DNA of 64,000 nucleotides from Marixanthomonas sp. SCSIO 43207. GTDB lineage: Bacteria > Bacteroidota > Bacteroidia > Flavobacteriales > Flavobacteriaceae. Below are positions 43,001-50,164 of the stretch, piece after piece; position 1 is the stretch's first letter, and every line of letters starts with the position of its first letter. A program made the translations under genes and the position numbers. The stretch covers positions 2,612,501-2,676,500 of the forward strand of contig NZ_CP063203.1 of the NCBI RefSeq assembly GCF_019904255.1. The letters are read 5' to 3'. Under the pieces are notes generated by a model. That model saw only the letters and a list, made by a program, of their open reading frames with translations. It ran no database searches and was not told the DNA's origin.

Positions 43001-44491
43001 CGTATTCGTCCCATTATGCTCACGGCCACCACAGATATTTTTGGGTTTTTACCAATGGCATTTTCCACATCAGCCGGTGCAGAGGTGCAACAACCGCTCG
43101 CTACGGTAGTTATTGGTGGGATGCTTACGGCCACCCTACTCACGTTGATCGTACTTCCCGTGCTCTATACCTTTATAGAAAAGCGACGTGAGCGCAAAGA
43201 CCAGAACAAGATTGGTTCGTTTAATCCGCAAGCATTGGCCACGATTTTAATACTTGGTTTTATGTTAGGTGGTACCGCTTTCGCGCCTGCCCAGAGCGCA
43301 GTCGAAGGGAAAGGGCAACAAACACAAGCACCTGTGCCAGACCTCATTGTTCAGGATAGCATTACACCCATTACCTTATCTCGGGCTGTAGAAATTGCTA
43401 AAGAGAATTATCCTGCGCTAAAAGCGAGCCAACTCGAAATAGAAAGACAGAACGCACTTAAGGGCATTGCTTACGACTTCGGTAATACCCAAGTTTTTAC
43501 AGGTGGCGAAGAAGTGGCAGATGGTCAGGGCATTTATACATTGATAGGCATCGGGCAGCAGAATATTGATTTACTGGGAATAGGTGCTAAAAAACGTTTG
43601 CAACAACAACGTATTGAATTGGCACAAACCGCATTTGACCTTTCAGAAATCCAGATAGAACGGGAAGTTAAAAAAGCCTGGTCTGAAGCTTTTCAAGCGA
43701 AGAAGAAGTTTGTTTTGTACCGAGAACTGGACAGCATTTATGTGCAGTTTGCACAATCTGTAGAACTCAATTATGAAGTGGAAGCCATTTCAAGACTGGA
43801 ATACGCCGCTGCGCGCAATCAAGCACTACAGATCAACAATAAGTTTCAGCAGGCAGAAACAGACTATTTTATAGCTCTGCAAAAACTCAACCTTTGGTTG
43901 ACACCAGATACGATGTACGGCGTTACTGATGAATTGGGCGCTACTGAAATTTCAATTTTAGAGACTGATGATACATTGAATGATCATCCCGAGTTATCGC
44001 TTTCGCGAAAGCGTATAGATGAAGCACAAGCAAGTTATGATGCTGCTAGGGCAAATTTACTGCCCCAGTTTAATCTGCAAGGTGGTCTGCAACGTGTCAA
44101 TGGTGATAGTGGTTTCTACACATATCAAGCAGGTATTTCCATACCGCTGTTTTCTGGACCAGTCCGTAGTCGTGCAAAAGCGGCAAAACTCGATGCACAG
44201 ATTGCAGAAACCAATGCTATTTTCAAACAACGCGAGCTAAAATCGCAATTCGTACAGTCACAACAAAATTATGCACGATGGCGGGATACCTGGTTTTTCT
44301 ATAAAACCGAAGCCTTGCCACTTGCCATAGACCAGCGCAAAGGTGCATTGCTGGCATACAAAGAAGGAGCGCTGGATTATGCAGCATTCACGCAAATAAT
44401 ACGTGATGCCATACAGACCGAAATGGATGCGCTGGACGCACTTGATAATTATTTAGAAGCCCTGTTTGATTTACAATATTTCCAAAACTAA
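40046..44491 (+). CDS. czcA: CzcA-type heavy-metal RND pump fused to a TolC-like outer-membrane factor
   Basis: The protein is 1,481 residues, against about 1,040 for CzcA alone. Residues 1-1055 are the proton-driven RND pump; the membrane motif DFGIIIDGAVIIIEG gives Asp400, Asp406 and Glu413, the spacing of the divalent (Zn, Co, Cd) HME class. Residues about 1058-1082 are a second signal-peptide-like segment (LATILILGFMLGGTAFAPA/Q), and residues 1083-1481 are a TolC/CzcC-family outer-membrane channel with long coiled-coil helices. Cleavage after 1082 would free the channel from the pump. The CzcB adaptor follows 5 bp later. Codon use and GC (about 48% in samples) are higher than in the neighbouring island genes, a sign of separate origin. 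Confidence 0.93.
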   Translation: MINRIIDFSINNKFIIGLFTLTLIGVGIWSMATVNLGSVPDITNNQVQVITQSPNLGTEDIEQFVTYPVELSMGNLPGVTEIRSISRFGLSVVTIVFEDDMGTYLPRQLVQEKLNELGESIPEKFGSPSMGPISTGLGQIYEYTIKPEEGFENKYSPMELRTVQDWVIKRQLTLLEGVVEVNSYGGSIKQYEVAVNPDKLNSLGISISQVYEALARNNVNTGGAYIEKNKMSNFIRGEGLIRSLEDIKDISIINEGNIPVTIGDVATRVHFGNQVRYGAFTQDGKEAVGGIIMMLKGSNPNAVIQNVKNRMAEIEKSLPEGLTIAPIIDRSELIARTTDTVKTNLLEGALIVIFALVLLLGSLRGGIITATTIPLSLLFAFILMKQFNVWANLMSLGAIDFGIIIDGAVIIIEGTVYEIQKRIRSGKLKFNQGVMDKVAYEAGSTMMGSAFFGQIIILIVFTPILFLTGVEGKMFKPMAYTFGFAMIGAIILCLTYVPMMAALFMKPVQNTKNWFGRFERWLEKISDKIIGAIHSAYMPLLKGALKLKLIVLSAAAVLLLIAGFIFSNMGGEFVPQLDEGDLAMQALIRPGSSLSESIEVSKKIETILLESFPEIKTVTARIGVADIPTDPMPMDIADMYIILNKDMDEWTTASTKEGLIDAIRDKLDDELVGVNLVFTQPVELRFNELLEGVREDIAVKLYGEDLDVLSQKVQEMAAIIQTVPGAGDVSAERTAGLPQMTVKYKRDKMAQYGLDIQKVNDYISTAFAGGTAGVIFEGEKRFDLVVRFDESHRKSIDDLRNMYIDLKDGNQIPIIEIAEIEYVPGPMQISRDNTYRRTYVGVNARGRDVESVVKDIQQKLDEELDLPSGYYITYGGEFENLQSAKDRLIIVVPIALFLIFILLYFALKSFSQSLMIYIAIPLAAIGGVFALWLRDMPFSISAGVGFIVLFGVAVLNGLVLINRFNSLKEEGVISIKDRIFQGTKERIRPIMLTATTDIFGFLPMAFSTSAGAEVQQPLATVVIGGMLTATLLTLIVLPVLYTFIEKRRERKDQNKIGSFNPQALATILILGFMLGGTAFAPAQSAVEGKGQQTQAPVPDLIVQDSITPITLSRAVEIAKENYPALKASQLEIERQNALKGIAYDFGNTQVFTGGEEVADGQGIYTLIGIGQQNIDLLGIGAKKRLQQQRIELAQTAFDLSEIQIEREVKKAWSEAFQAKKKFVLYRELDSIYVQFAQSVELNYEVEAISRLEYAAARNQALQINNKFQQAETDYFIALQKLNLWLTPDTMYGVTDELGATEISILETDDTLNDHPELSLSRKRIDEAQASYDAARANLLPQFNLQGGLQRVNGDSGFYTYQAGISIPLFSGPVRSRAKAAKLDAQIAETNAIFKQRELKSQFVQSQQNYARWRDTWFFYKTEALPLAIDQRKGALLAYKEGALDYAAFTQIIRDAIQTEMDALDALDNYLEALFDLQYFQN

Positions 44492-44496
44492 AAAAG

Positions 44497-45693
44497 ATGA
44501 AAACGATAAAATATATACCAATAGCCGCTATGCTAATAGCATTTACTTTAACCAGCTGTGGCGACTCAAAAACTGAAGATGGCCACGATGAAGCCACCCA
44601 TTCTGAAACAGAAGAAAACCATACCGAAGGCGAAGCTGAAGAAGTAATGCTCACGGCACAGCAGTTTGAAGCTTTACAAATGGAAATTGATACACTCGCG
44701 CAACGCAATATGAGTGGTTATGTAGAAGCAAACGGTACGCTGGAAGTGCCACCGCAAAACGAAGCAAATATTACCGCGCTTGCAGGTGCAAATGTGGCAT
44801 CCATAGAAGTAATAGAAGGCGACGAAGTCAAGAAAAATCAAGCAGTTGCTTATTTATCACATCCCAGCATCATCCAGATACAGAGTGATTACCTAAATGC
44901 ATACAGCAACAGTCGCTTCTTAAAGCAAGAATATGAACGTCAAAAGAGGCTTTATGAAGCTGGTGTAGCATCTGGAATGAACTTTCAAAAAGCAACGGCA
45001 GACTATCAGTCATCTACCGCAATGGTAAACGGGCTGGAAGCACAATTGCGACAGTACAACATCAATGTGAATGGCGTGCGCAATGGCACTATCTACCAGC
45101 GTGTTGCGTTGCGCAGTCCCATTGCAGGTGTGGTAGAAAAGGTTTTCATAAAAACTGGTCAATATGTAGAACCACAGACCAATCTTATGGAAATAGTAGA
45201 TACAGACCACGTACACGCAGATTTGATGGTTTTTGAAAAAGATGTGGACAAAGTGAAGAAGGGACAAAAGGTACGTTTCAGTATCCAATCGCGTCCAGGA
45301 AAAGAACTGGAAGCCGTAATTTATTCGGTTAGCCAGACCTTTGAACAAGACCCAAAAGCAGTGCACGTTCACGCTGAAATTGAGAATAAAGAAAGTGGTC
45401 TTATCCCTGGTATGTATATAAAAGGTAAAATTGAAGTTGATAACCAACAGACTACAGCACTACCTAAAAGTGCCATAGTTACAGAAGCTGGAAAGGACTA
45501 TGTATTTACAGCGCAAGGAGAAGGCGATGTGTGGAGTTTTACACCAATAGAGGTTACAACCGGCGAGAAAGATGGCGACTGGATTGCCATACGCTTTTTT
45601 GAAACCCCAGATCCCAATACACGTTTTGCATTCAACAATGCCTATTACCTGATGGGAGAAATGAAAAAGGGAGAAACTGAACACGAACATTAA
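44497..45693 (+). CDS. czcB: RND efflux periplasmic adaptor (CzcB type)
   Basis: A 398-residue membrane fusion protein with a lipoprotein signal (AFTLTSCGDSK) and an acidic His-rich N-terminus (DGHDEATHSETEENHTEG) suited to metal capture. Then come the barrel-sandwich halves (ANITALAGANVASIEVIEGD and RSPIAGVVEKVFIKTGQYV), a helical hairpin and a beta-barrel domain with LMVFEKDVDKVKKGQKVRF. It bridges the CzcA pump and the outer-membrane factor. It lies 5 bp after the fused pump gene and has the same higher GC. The C-terminus is again acidic and His-tipped (TEHEH). Confidence 0.93.
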   Translation: MKTIKYIPIAAMLIAFTLTSCGDSKTEDGHDEATHSETEENHTEGEAEEVMLTAQQFEALQMEIDTLAQRNMSGYVEANGTLEVPPQNEANITALAGANVASIEVIEGDEVKKNQAVAYLSHPSIIQIQSDYLNAYSNSRFLKQEYERQKRLYEAGVASGMNFQKATADYQSSTAMVNGLEAQLRQYNINVNGVRNGTIYQRVALRSPIAGVVEKVFIKTGQYVEPQTNLMEIVDTDHVHADLMVFEKDVDKVKKGQKVRFSIQSRPGKELEAVIYSVSQTFEQDPKAVHVHAEIENKESGLIPGMYIKGKIEVDNQQTTALPKSAIVTEAGKDYVFTAQGEGDVWSFTPIEVTTGEKDGDWIAIRFFETPDPNTRFAFNNAYYLMGEMKKGETEHEH

Positions 45694-45698
45694 TAACT

Positions 45699-46340
45699 AT
45701 GGATAAGACAAGAAGAAATAATCTTAAACAAGCCAGAACGCTACAGATTTGGAACGTTGTTTATGATGTTATTGAAGTAGTGGTCTCGCTTATAGCAGGA
45801 TTTACGGCCAATAGTTCAGCATTAATTGGTTGGGGATTAGACAGCACGATTGAAGTGGTAAGTGCGGGAACATTAGGCTGGCGACTGCACGGCGAGATTA
45901 AAGGTATCGATGAAGAAAAAGTAAAACGAAGACAAAAAATCACGTTAAACGTAATTGCAATTTCATTTACGCTCATCTGTATTTTCATTTCCTACGATTC
46001 CATTACAAAGCTTATAAATAAAGAAACCGCAAACTGGAGCACTTTGGGACTGATTATATTATTGGTTTCCCTCGTTGTAAACCCAATTCTAATATATTTC
46101 AAAAGAAAATATGGAAAGAAATTGGATAGCCCTGCCTTGTTGGCAGATGCCAAGGACACCTTTATTTGCCTGTACCAGACCGTGGTCGTACTTATAGGAT
46201 TGCTATTAGTCAACTGGCTGGGCTGGTGGTGGGCAGATCCCGTTGCGGCATTACTTATCGTTCCGTACGCTGCAAAAGAAGGCTATGAAGCCTACAATAA
46301 AGCTAAAAATATCAATTATAACACCGCACAAAATGACTGA
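45699..46340 (+). CDS. Cation diffusion facilitator-like transporter
   Basis: A 213-residue polytopic protein with the CDF membrane domain: VVYDVIEVVVSLIAGFTANSSALIGWGLDSTIEVVSAG, where the Asp and Ser/Gly pattern matches metal-binding helix II, and a later ALLADAKDTFICLYQTVVVL with the Asp of helix V. It lacks the C-terminal cytoplasmic domain of larger CDFs. It probably exports Zn or a related divalent ion with proton exchange. It is the third gene of the Czc operon, 5 bp after czcB, and overlaps the Fur gene by 8 bp. Confidence 0.87.
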   Translation: MDKTRRNNLKQARTLQIWNVVYDVIEVVVSLIAGFTANSSALIGWGLDSTIEVVSAGTLGWRLHGEIKGIDEEKVKRRQKITLNVIAISFTLICIFISYDSITKLINKETANWSTLGLIILLVSLVVNPILIYFKRKYGKKLDSPALLADAKDTFICLYQTVVVLIGLLLVNWLGWWWADPVAALLIVPYAAKEGYEAYNKAKNINYNTAQND

Positions 46341-46755
46341 AATTGAAAAAACATTAAATGACCATAACGTGCGTCCCACCGCAATGCGCATCTTGATTTA
46401 TAAGTATATGGCCGATAGGGATGCCGCCATCGCCCTGACTGATATTCAGAATGCTTTCGCAAAAGCGGATAGAACCACATTGTACCGAACCCTAAAAACG
46501 TTTGAAGAAAAAAACGTGGTGCATCACATAGATGACGGAACTGGAATCTCTAAATACGCACTTTGTGAAGAAGGCTGTAATTGTGAAATAGAACAGGATT
46601 TGCATTTACATTTTCATTGCACTAACTGTGACGAAACAGTTTGTTTAACGGAACTAAAAATCCCGCATATCAATTTGCCAGATGGATATTTGGCAGAGGA
46701 TGTTAATCTCGTGGTTACGGGAATATGCGAAAAATGCAGCAGTAATTTACTTTAA
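46333..46755 (+). CDS. Fur family metal-responsive repressor
   Basis: A 140-residue Fur/Zur-type regulator starting at ATG 46333, inside the ATGACTGA overlap with the CDF gene. The N-terminal winged helix (LNDHNVRPTAMRILIYKYM, then ADRTTLYRTLKTFEEKNVVHHI) is followed by the dimer domain with LHLHFHCTNCDETVCL and CEKC, giving the two CxxC structural zinc pairs and the His ligands. Being inside a Zn/Cd export operon, it likely senses Zn or Cd and controls the block. Exact metal cannot be told. Confidence 0.93.
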   Translation: MTEIEKTLNDHNVRPTAMRILIYKYMADRDAAIALTDIQNAFAKADRTTLYRTLKTFEEKNVVHHIDDGTGISKYALCEEGCNCEIEQDLHLHFHCTNCDETVCLTELKIPHINLPDGYLAEDVNLVVTGICEKCSSNLL

Positions 46756-46776
46756 TAAACAAACGAACAAATTAGA

Positions 46777-47574
46777 TTGATTTTGAAAAAAAGCACTTTT
46801 ATAATAACTAAAATGGACTGCCCTTCAGAAGAGCAGATGATTCGGATGAAGTTAGAGTCTTATGCTCAAGTAAAACACTTGGATTTTGATATTCCAAACA
46901 GAAAATTGGAAGTATATCACGTGGACGACGTCAAGGCGATAAAAACGTCTATAGCCAGCTTAAAACTTGGGGATTCCTTAGAAGGAACCACAGAAGCCGA
47001 ACCACCCGTAATGGAAGACCAAATCAAACAAAAAAGAATCCTATGGTGGGTCTTGGGCATCAACTTTGGCTTTTTCGTTATCGAAATGACCACCGGTTGG
47101 ATTTCTTCTTCGATGGGTCTTGTGGCAGACTCATTAGATATGCTGGCAGATTCCATCGTATATGCATTAAGCCTATTTGCGGTAGGCGGTGCCATTTCAA
47201 GAAAAAAGAAGGTTGCGAAATACAGCGGATACTTTCAGATGGCATTGGCAACACTTGGGTTTGCAGAGGTCTTGAGAAGGTTTTTTAGCAATACCGAAAC
47301 ACCCTTGTTTCAATGGATGGTTATCGTTTCAATTTTCGCATTGGCAGGTAATTTGATATCGCTCTGGCTCATCAACAAGGCAAAGAGTCAAGAGGCTCAT
47401 ATGCAGGCAAGTGCCATTTTTACATCCAATGATATTATTGTTAATGGTGGTGTTATAGTAGCTGGGGTGCTGGTTTATTTTCTGAATAGTAAATGGCCCG
47501 ATTTAGTGATTGGCGGCATCGTTTTCACTTTTGTAATGCGCGGTGCATTGAGAATATTGAAATTATCGAAGTAG
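46777..47574 (+). CDS. CDF cation transporter with N-terminal HMA-like domain
   Basis: A 265-residue fusion. Residues 1-70 resemble a ferredoxin-like HMA domain (FIITKMDCPSEEQMIRMKLE) with only one Cys at the usual CxxC site. The rest is a CDF membrane domain (GFFVIEMTTGWISSSMGLVADSLDMLADS with its conserved Asp pair, and SAIFTSNDIIVNGGVIVAG). The start is a TTG at 46777; a second TTG two codons later is also possible. It sits after the Fur gene and ends the higher-GC part of the resistance block. It likely exports Zn or Cd. Confidence 0.85.
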   Translation: MILKKSTFIITKMDCPSEEQMIRMKLESYAQVKHLDFDIPNRKLEVYHVDDVKAIKTSIASLKLGDSLEGTTEAEPPVMEDQIKQKRILWWVLGINFGFFVIEMTTGWISSSMGLVADSLDMLADSIVYALSLFAVGGAISRKKKVAKYSGYFQMALATLGFAEVLRRFFSNTETPLFQWMVIVSIFALAGNLISLWLINKAKSQEAHMQASAIFTSNDIIVNGGVIVAGVLVYFLNSKWPDLVIGGIVFTFVMRGALRILKLSK

Positions 47575-47607
47575 TTTTTAAAATGATATCAAACTTGATT
47601 AGAACAT

Positions 47608-49572
47608 ATGAAAAAGAAAAAAATAAACTTACGTGACTTAGAACCAAAAAAACAACAAGGCGAGCACAGTCACGACGATGGCCATAACCATAGCAGCCCT
47701 GAAGAAATTTCAAATTTTAGAACCTATCTACCGGCTATTTTCAGCTTTGTGATGTTGATAGCCGGAATCGCTATTGATTACTTTGATGCGTTTCCTTTCT
47801 TCAAAGGATGGATTCGCGTAGTATGGTACACGGTAGCCTATATCCCTGTAGGTTTTCCGGTGATAAGAGAAGGATGGAAAAGTCTTATAAAAGGCGATGT
47901 TTTTACCGAGTTCTTTTTAATGTCTATTGCCACCATTGGTGCGTTTATCATTGGTGAATATCCTGAAGGTGTGGCAGTAATGCTATTTTATGCAGTAGGA
48001 GAATTATTTCAAAACGCAGCAGTTAATAGAGCAAAAGGAAATATTAAAGCCTTATTAGATGTTCGACCAAAAGAAGCCAATGTATTTCGTGATGGTGATT
48101 ATGTTAGTGTGTCGCCAGAAGCTGTAAATATTGGTGAAAAAATACAAATTCGAGTAGGTGAGAAAATACCGTTAGATGGGATTTTATTATCCGAAAAAGC
48201 ATCTCTAAACACCGCAGCGTTAACAGGCGAGAGCAAACCAGATTCCATTCAGAAAGAAGCAAAGGTTTACGCAGGTAGTATCAATTTAGAAAGCGTTATT
48301 GAAGTTGAGGTAACTAATAAGTTTGAAGACAGTTCTATTGCGAGAATATTAGATTTGGTTCAAAATGCTACAGCTCGTAAGTCTAAAACAGAACTATTTA
48401 TTAGACAGTTTGCTCGTATCTACACACCAATTGTTGTGTTTTTAGCTATTGGTGTTACTTTTATACCTTACTTTTTTGTAGATGATTATGTGTTTAGAGA
48501 TTGGTTATACAGAGCATTAATTTTCTTGGTAATATCTTGTCCTTGTGCCTTAGTGATTTCAATTCCATTAGGATATTTCGGTGGATTGGGAGCAGCTTCA
48601 AAAAATGGAATATTATTTAAAGGTGCTTCATTTTTAGATGCTATGACCAAAATAAATACTTTGGTAATGGACAAAACAGGAACCGTTACCAAAGGTGTTT
48701 TTAAAATCAAAGAAGTAAAAGCAATTGGTTGGAATGAAACCGAATTTATGCAATACTTAATGGCGTTGGAAGAACAATCCACGCATCCAATTGCTAAAGC
48801 CATTTTAGAGTACAAAGCTGAAGGAGAAGATTTTGAAGCACAAGACGTTTCTGAAATTGCAGGTAAAGGTTTAAAAGGCGTTGTTAATGGTAAAACAGTT
48901 TTAGTAGGAAATAAAGCCTTAATGACTGCGAATAATATAAATGTTCCATCTGAAACGGAATCTATTGTAGAATCGATAGTATTAGTTGCAATCGATAATC
49001 AATTTGCAGGTTATGTAGTCATAGCAGATGAATTAAAGGAAGATGCAAAAGAAACTATTACAGCATTACACAAAGTAGGCATTAAAAATATTATGATGCT
49101 TTCCGGTGATAAAGATTCCATCACGCAACAAGTCGCTAAAGAGTTGAATATCGAAAATGCTAAAGGTGGTTTACTTCCAGAAGATAAATTAAACGAAGTT
49201 GAAATTTTAAAGAAAAATCCTGAAAACAAAATAGCCTTTATAGGTGATGGTATTAACGATGCACCTGTTTTAGCAGCAAGTAACGTTGGTATTGCAATGG
49301 GTGGTTTAGGTAGTGATGTAGCTATTGAAACAGCAGACGTTATCATTCAAACCGACCAGCCTTCAAAAGTAGTTAGAGCCATTAAAATAAGTCGTTCTAC
49401 AAGAAAAATTGTTTGGCAAAATATCATTTTAGCGTTTGGAGTTAAAGTTATTGTCTTGATATTAGGAGCAGGTGGTTTAGCCACAATGTGGGAAGCTGTT
49501 TTTGCAGATGTAGGAGTAGCATTATTAGCAATTTTAAATGCAGTTCGATTGCAGAAAATGAAATGGGATTAA
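47608..49572 (+). CDS. Zn/Cd-exporting P1B-type ATPase (ZntA/CadA class)
   Basis: A 654-residue heavy-metal P-type ATPase. The N-terminus lacks an HMA domain and is His-rich instead (GEHSHDDGHNHSS). Core motifs are TGES, SCPCALVIS with the CPC metal site, phosphorylation Asp in DKTGTVTKG, the HP motif HPIAKA, and GDGINDAPVLAASNVGIAMG. The late membrane segments hold Lys in ILAFGVKVIVLIL and ADVGVALLAILNA with its Asp, the P1B-2 (Zn, Cd, Pb) signature. It pumps these ions out of the cytoplasm. From this gene on, GC is lower (about 37% in samples). Confidence 0.94.
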   Translation: MKKKKINLRDLEPKKQQGEHSHDDGHNHSSPEEISNFRTYLPAIFSFVMLIAGIAIDYFDAFPFFKGWIRVVWYTVAYIPVGFPVIREGWKSLIKGDVFTEFFLMSIATIGAFIIGEYPEGVAVMLFYAVGELFQNAAVNRAKGNIKALLDVRPKEANVFRDGDYVSVSPEAVNIGEKIQIRVGEKIPLDGILLSEKASLNTAALTGESKPDSIQKEAKVYAGSINLESVIEVEVTNKFEDSSIARILDLVQNATARKSKTELFIRQFARIYTPIVVFLAIGVTFIPYFFVDDYVFRDWLYRALIFLVISCPCALVISIPLGYFGGLGAASKNGILFKGASFLDAMTKINTLVMDKTGTVTKGVFKIKEVKAIGWNETEFMQYLMALEEQSTHPIAKAILEYKAEGEDFEAQDVSEIAGKGLKGVVNGKTVLVGNKALMTANNINVPSETESIVESIVLVAIDNQFAGYVVIADELKEDAKETITALHKVGIKNIMMLSGDKDSITQQVAKELNIENAKGGLLPEDKLNEVEILKKNPENKIAFIGDGINDAPVLAASNVGIAMGGLGSDVAIETADVIIQTDQPSKVVRAIKISRSTRKIVWQNIILAFGVKVIVLILGAGGLATMWEAVFADVGVALLAILNAVRLQKMKWD

Positions 49573-49643
49573 GCAGATTAATCAATTAAACTTCTGTTAA
49601 ACAAAATCAATAGTTGTTAAAATTTCGTAACTTCGCAATAAAT

Positions 49644-50057
49644 ATGAAGCAGATTTTCCATAAAATAATGTCTTTAGCAATGACTTTTGTAGTGTTATTC
49701 TCTACAATGTCATTTACTGTGAATATGCATTATTGTGGAGATACTTTAGTAGAATCTGCTATCTTTCAAAAAGCCAAAGGTTGCGGAATGGAAATGGAAA
49801 AGCCTTCAACCGAAGGATGTTCTATTACCAAGAAAAATTGTTGTGATGATGAACAATTATCAATTGAAGGTCAAGACGAATTACAATTGCAAGTTGACAA
49901 AATCACATTTGAACAACAAGTATTTATAGCTTCATTTGTTTACACTTATAGTAACCTTTTTGAAGGTTTAGAAAATAACGTTTCTACTTACGAAGAATAT
50001 AAACCGCCACTCGTCATAAGGCAACTCTACAAGATTGACGAGACATACTTAATTTGA
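49644..50057 (+). CDS. HYC_CC_PP family secreted protein
   Basis: A 137-residue protein from ATG 49644 with a signal peptide (KIMSLAMTFVVLFSTMSFT) and the three family marks: MHYCGD, NCCDD, and YKPPLV near the C-terminus. Further Cys and Met (KGCGMEMEKPSTEGC) make a copper-friendly middle. The family is known from Bacteroidota copper loci but has no proved function; a periplasmic copper chaperone or sensor is plausible. It sits directly before the CusA pump with a folded leader between, mirroring the gene at 39.5 kb. Confidence 0.85.
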   Translation: MKQIFHKIMSLAMTFVVLFSTMSFTVNMHYCGDTLVESAIFQKAKGCGMEMEKPSTEGCSITKKNCCDDEQLSIEGQDELQLQVDKITFEQQVFIASFVYTYSNLFEGLENNVSTYEEYKPPLVIRQLYKIDETYLI

Positions 50058-50160
50058 TTTTTAAACAATAGACTCTTTTATCCTATGACTGCAATGTCGT
50101 AAGGATAATTTACTGTATTCGGTGTTTTTACAACACTATTGTCTAATTGTTTAAAATCAA
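50055..50160 (+). promoter_or_regulatory. Three-way-junction-like leader before cusA
   Basis: The outer stem pairs 50055-50073 with 50141-50160 (revcomp TTGATTTTAAACAATTAGAC, about 18 of 20). Inside are the hairpin TTATCCTATGAC-TGCAAT-GTCGTAAGGATAA, written as two arms of 12 and 13 nt (about 50079-50109), and GTGTT-tttac-AACAC (about 50122-50136). The fold ends 4 bp before the cusA ATG. It could be a metal-responsive leader, attenuator or processing site. Confidence 0.5.
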
Positions 50161-50164
50161 TCAT

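Noticed and set aside
46243-46332. Upstream start of the Fur gene
   Set aside because: It would overlap the CDF gene by almost 100 bp; the ATGACTGA overlap at 46333 is the normal coupled start and gives the right family length.
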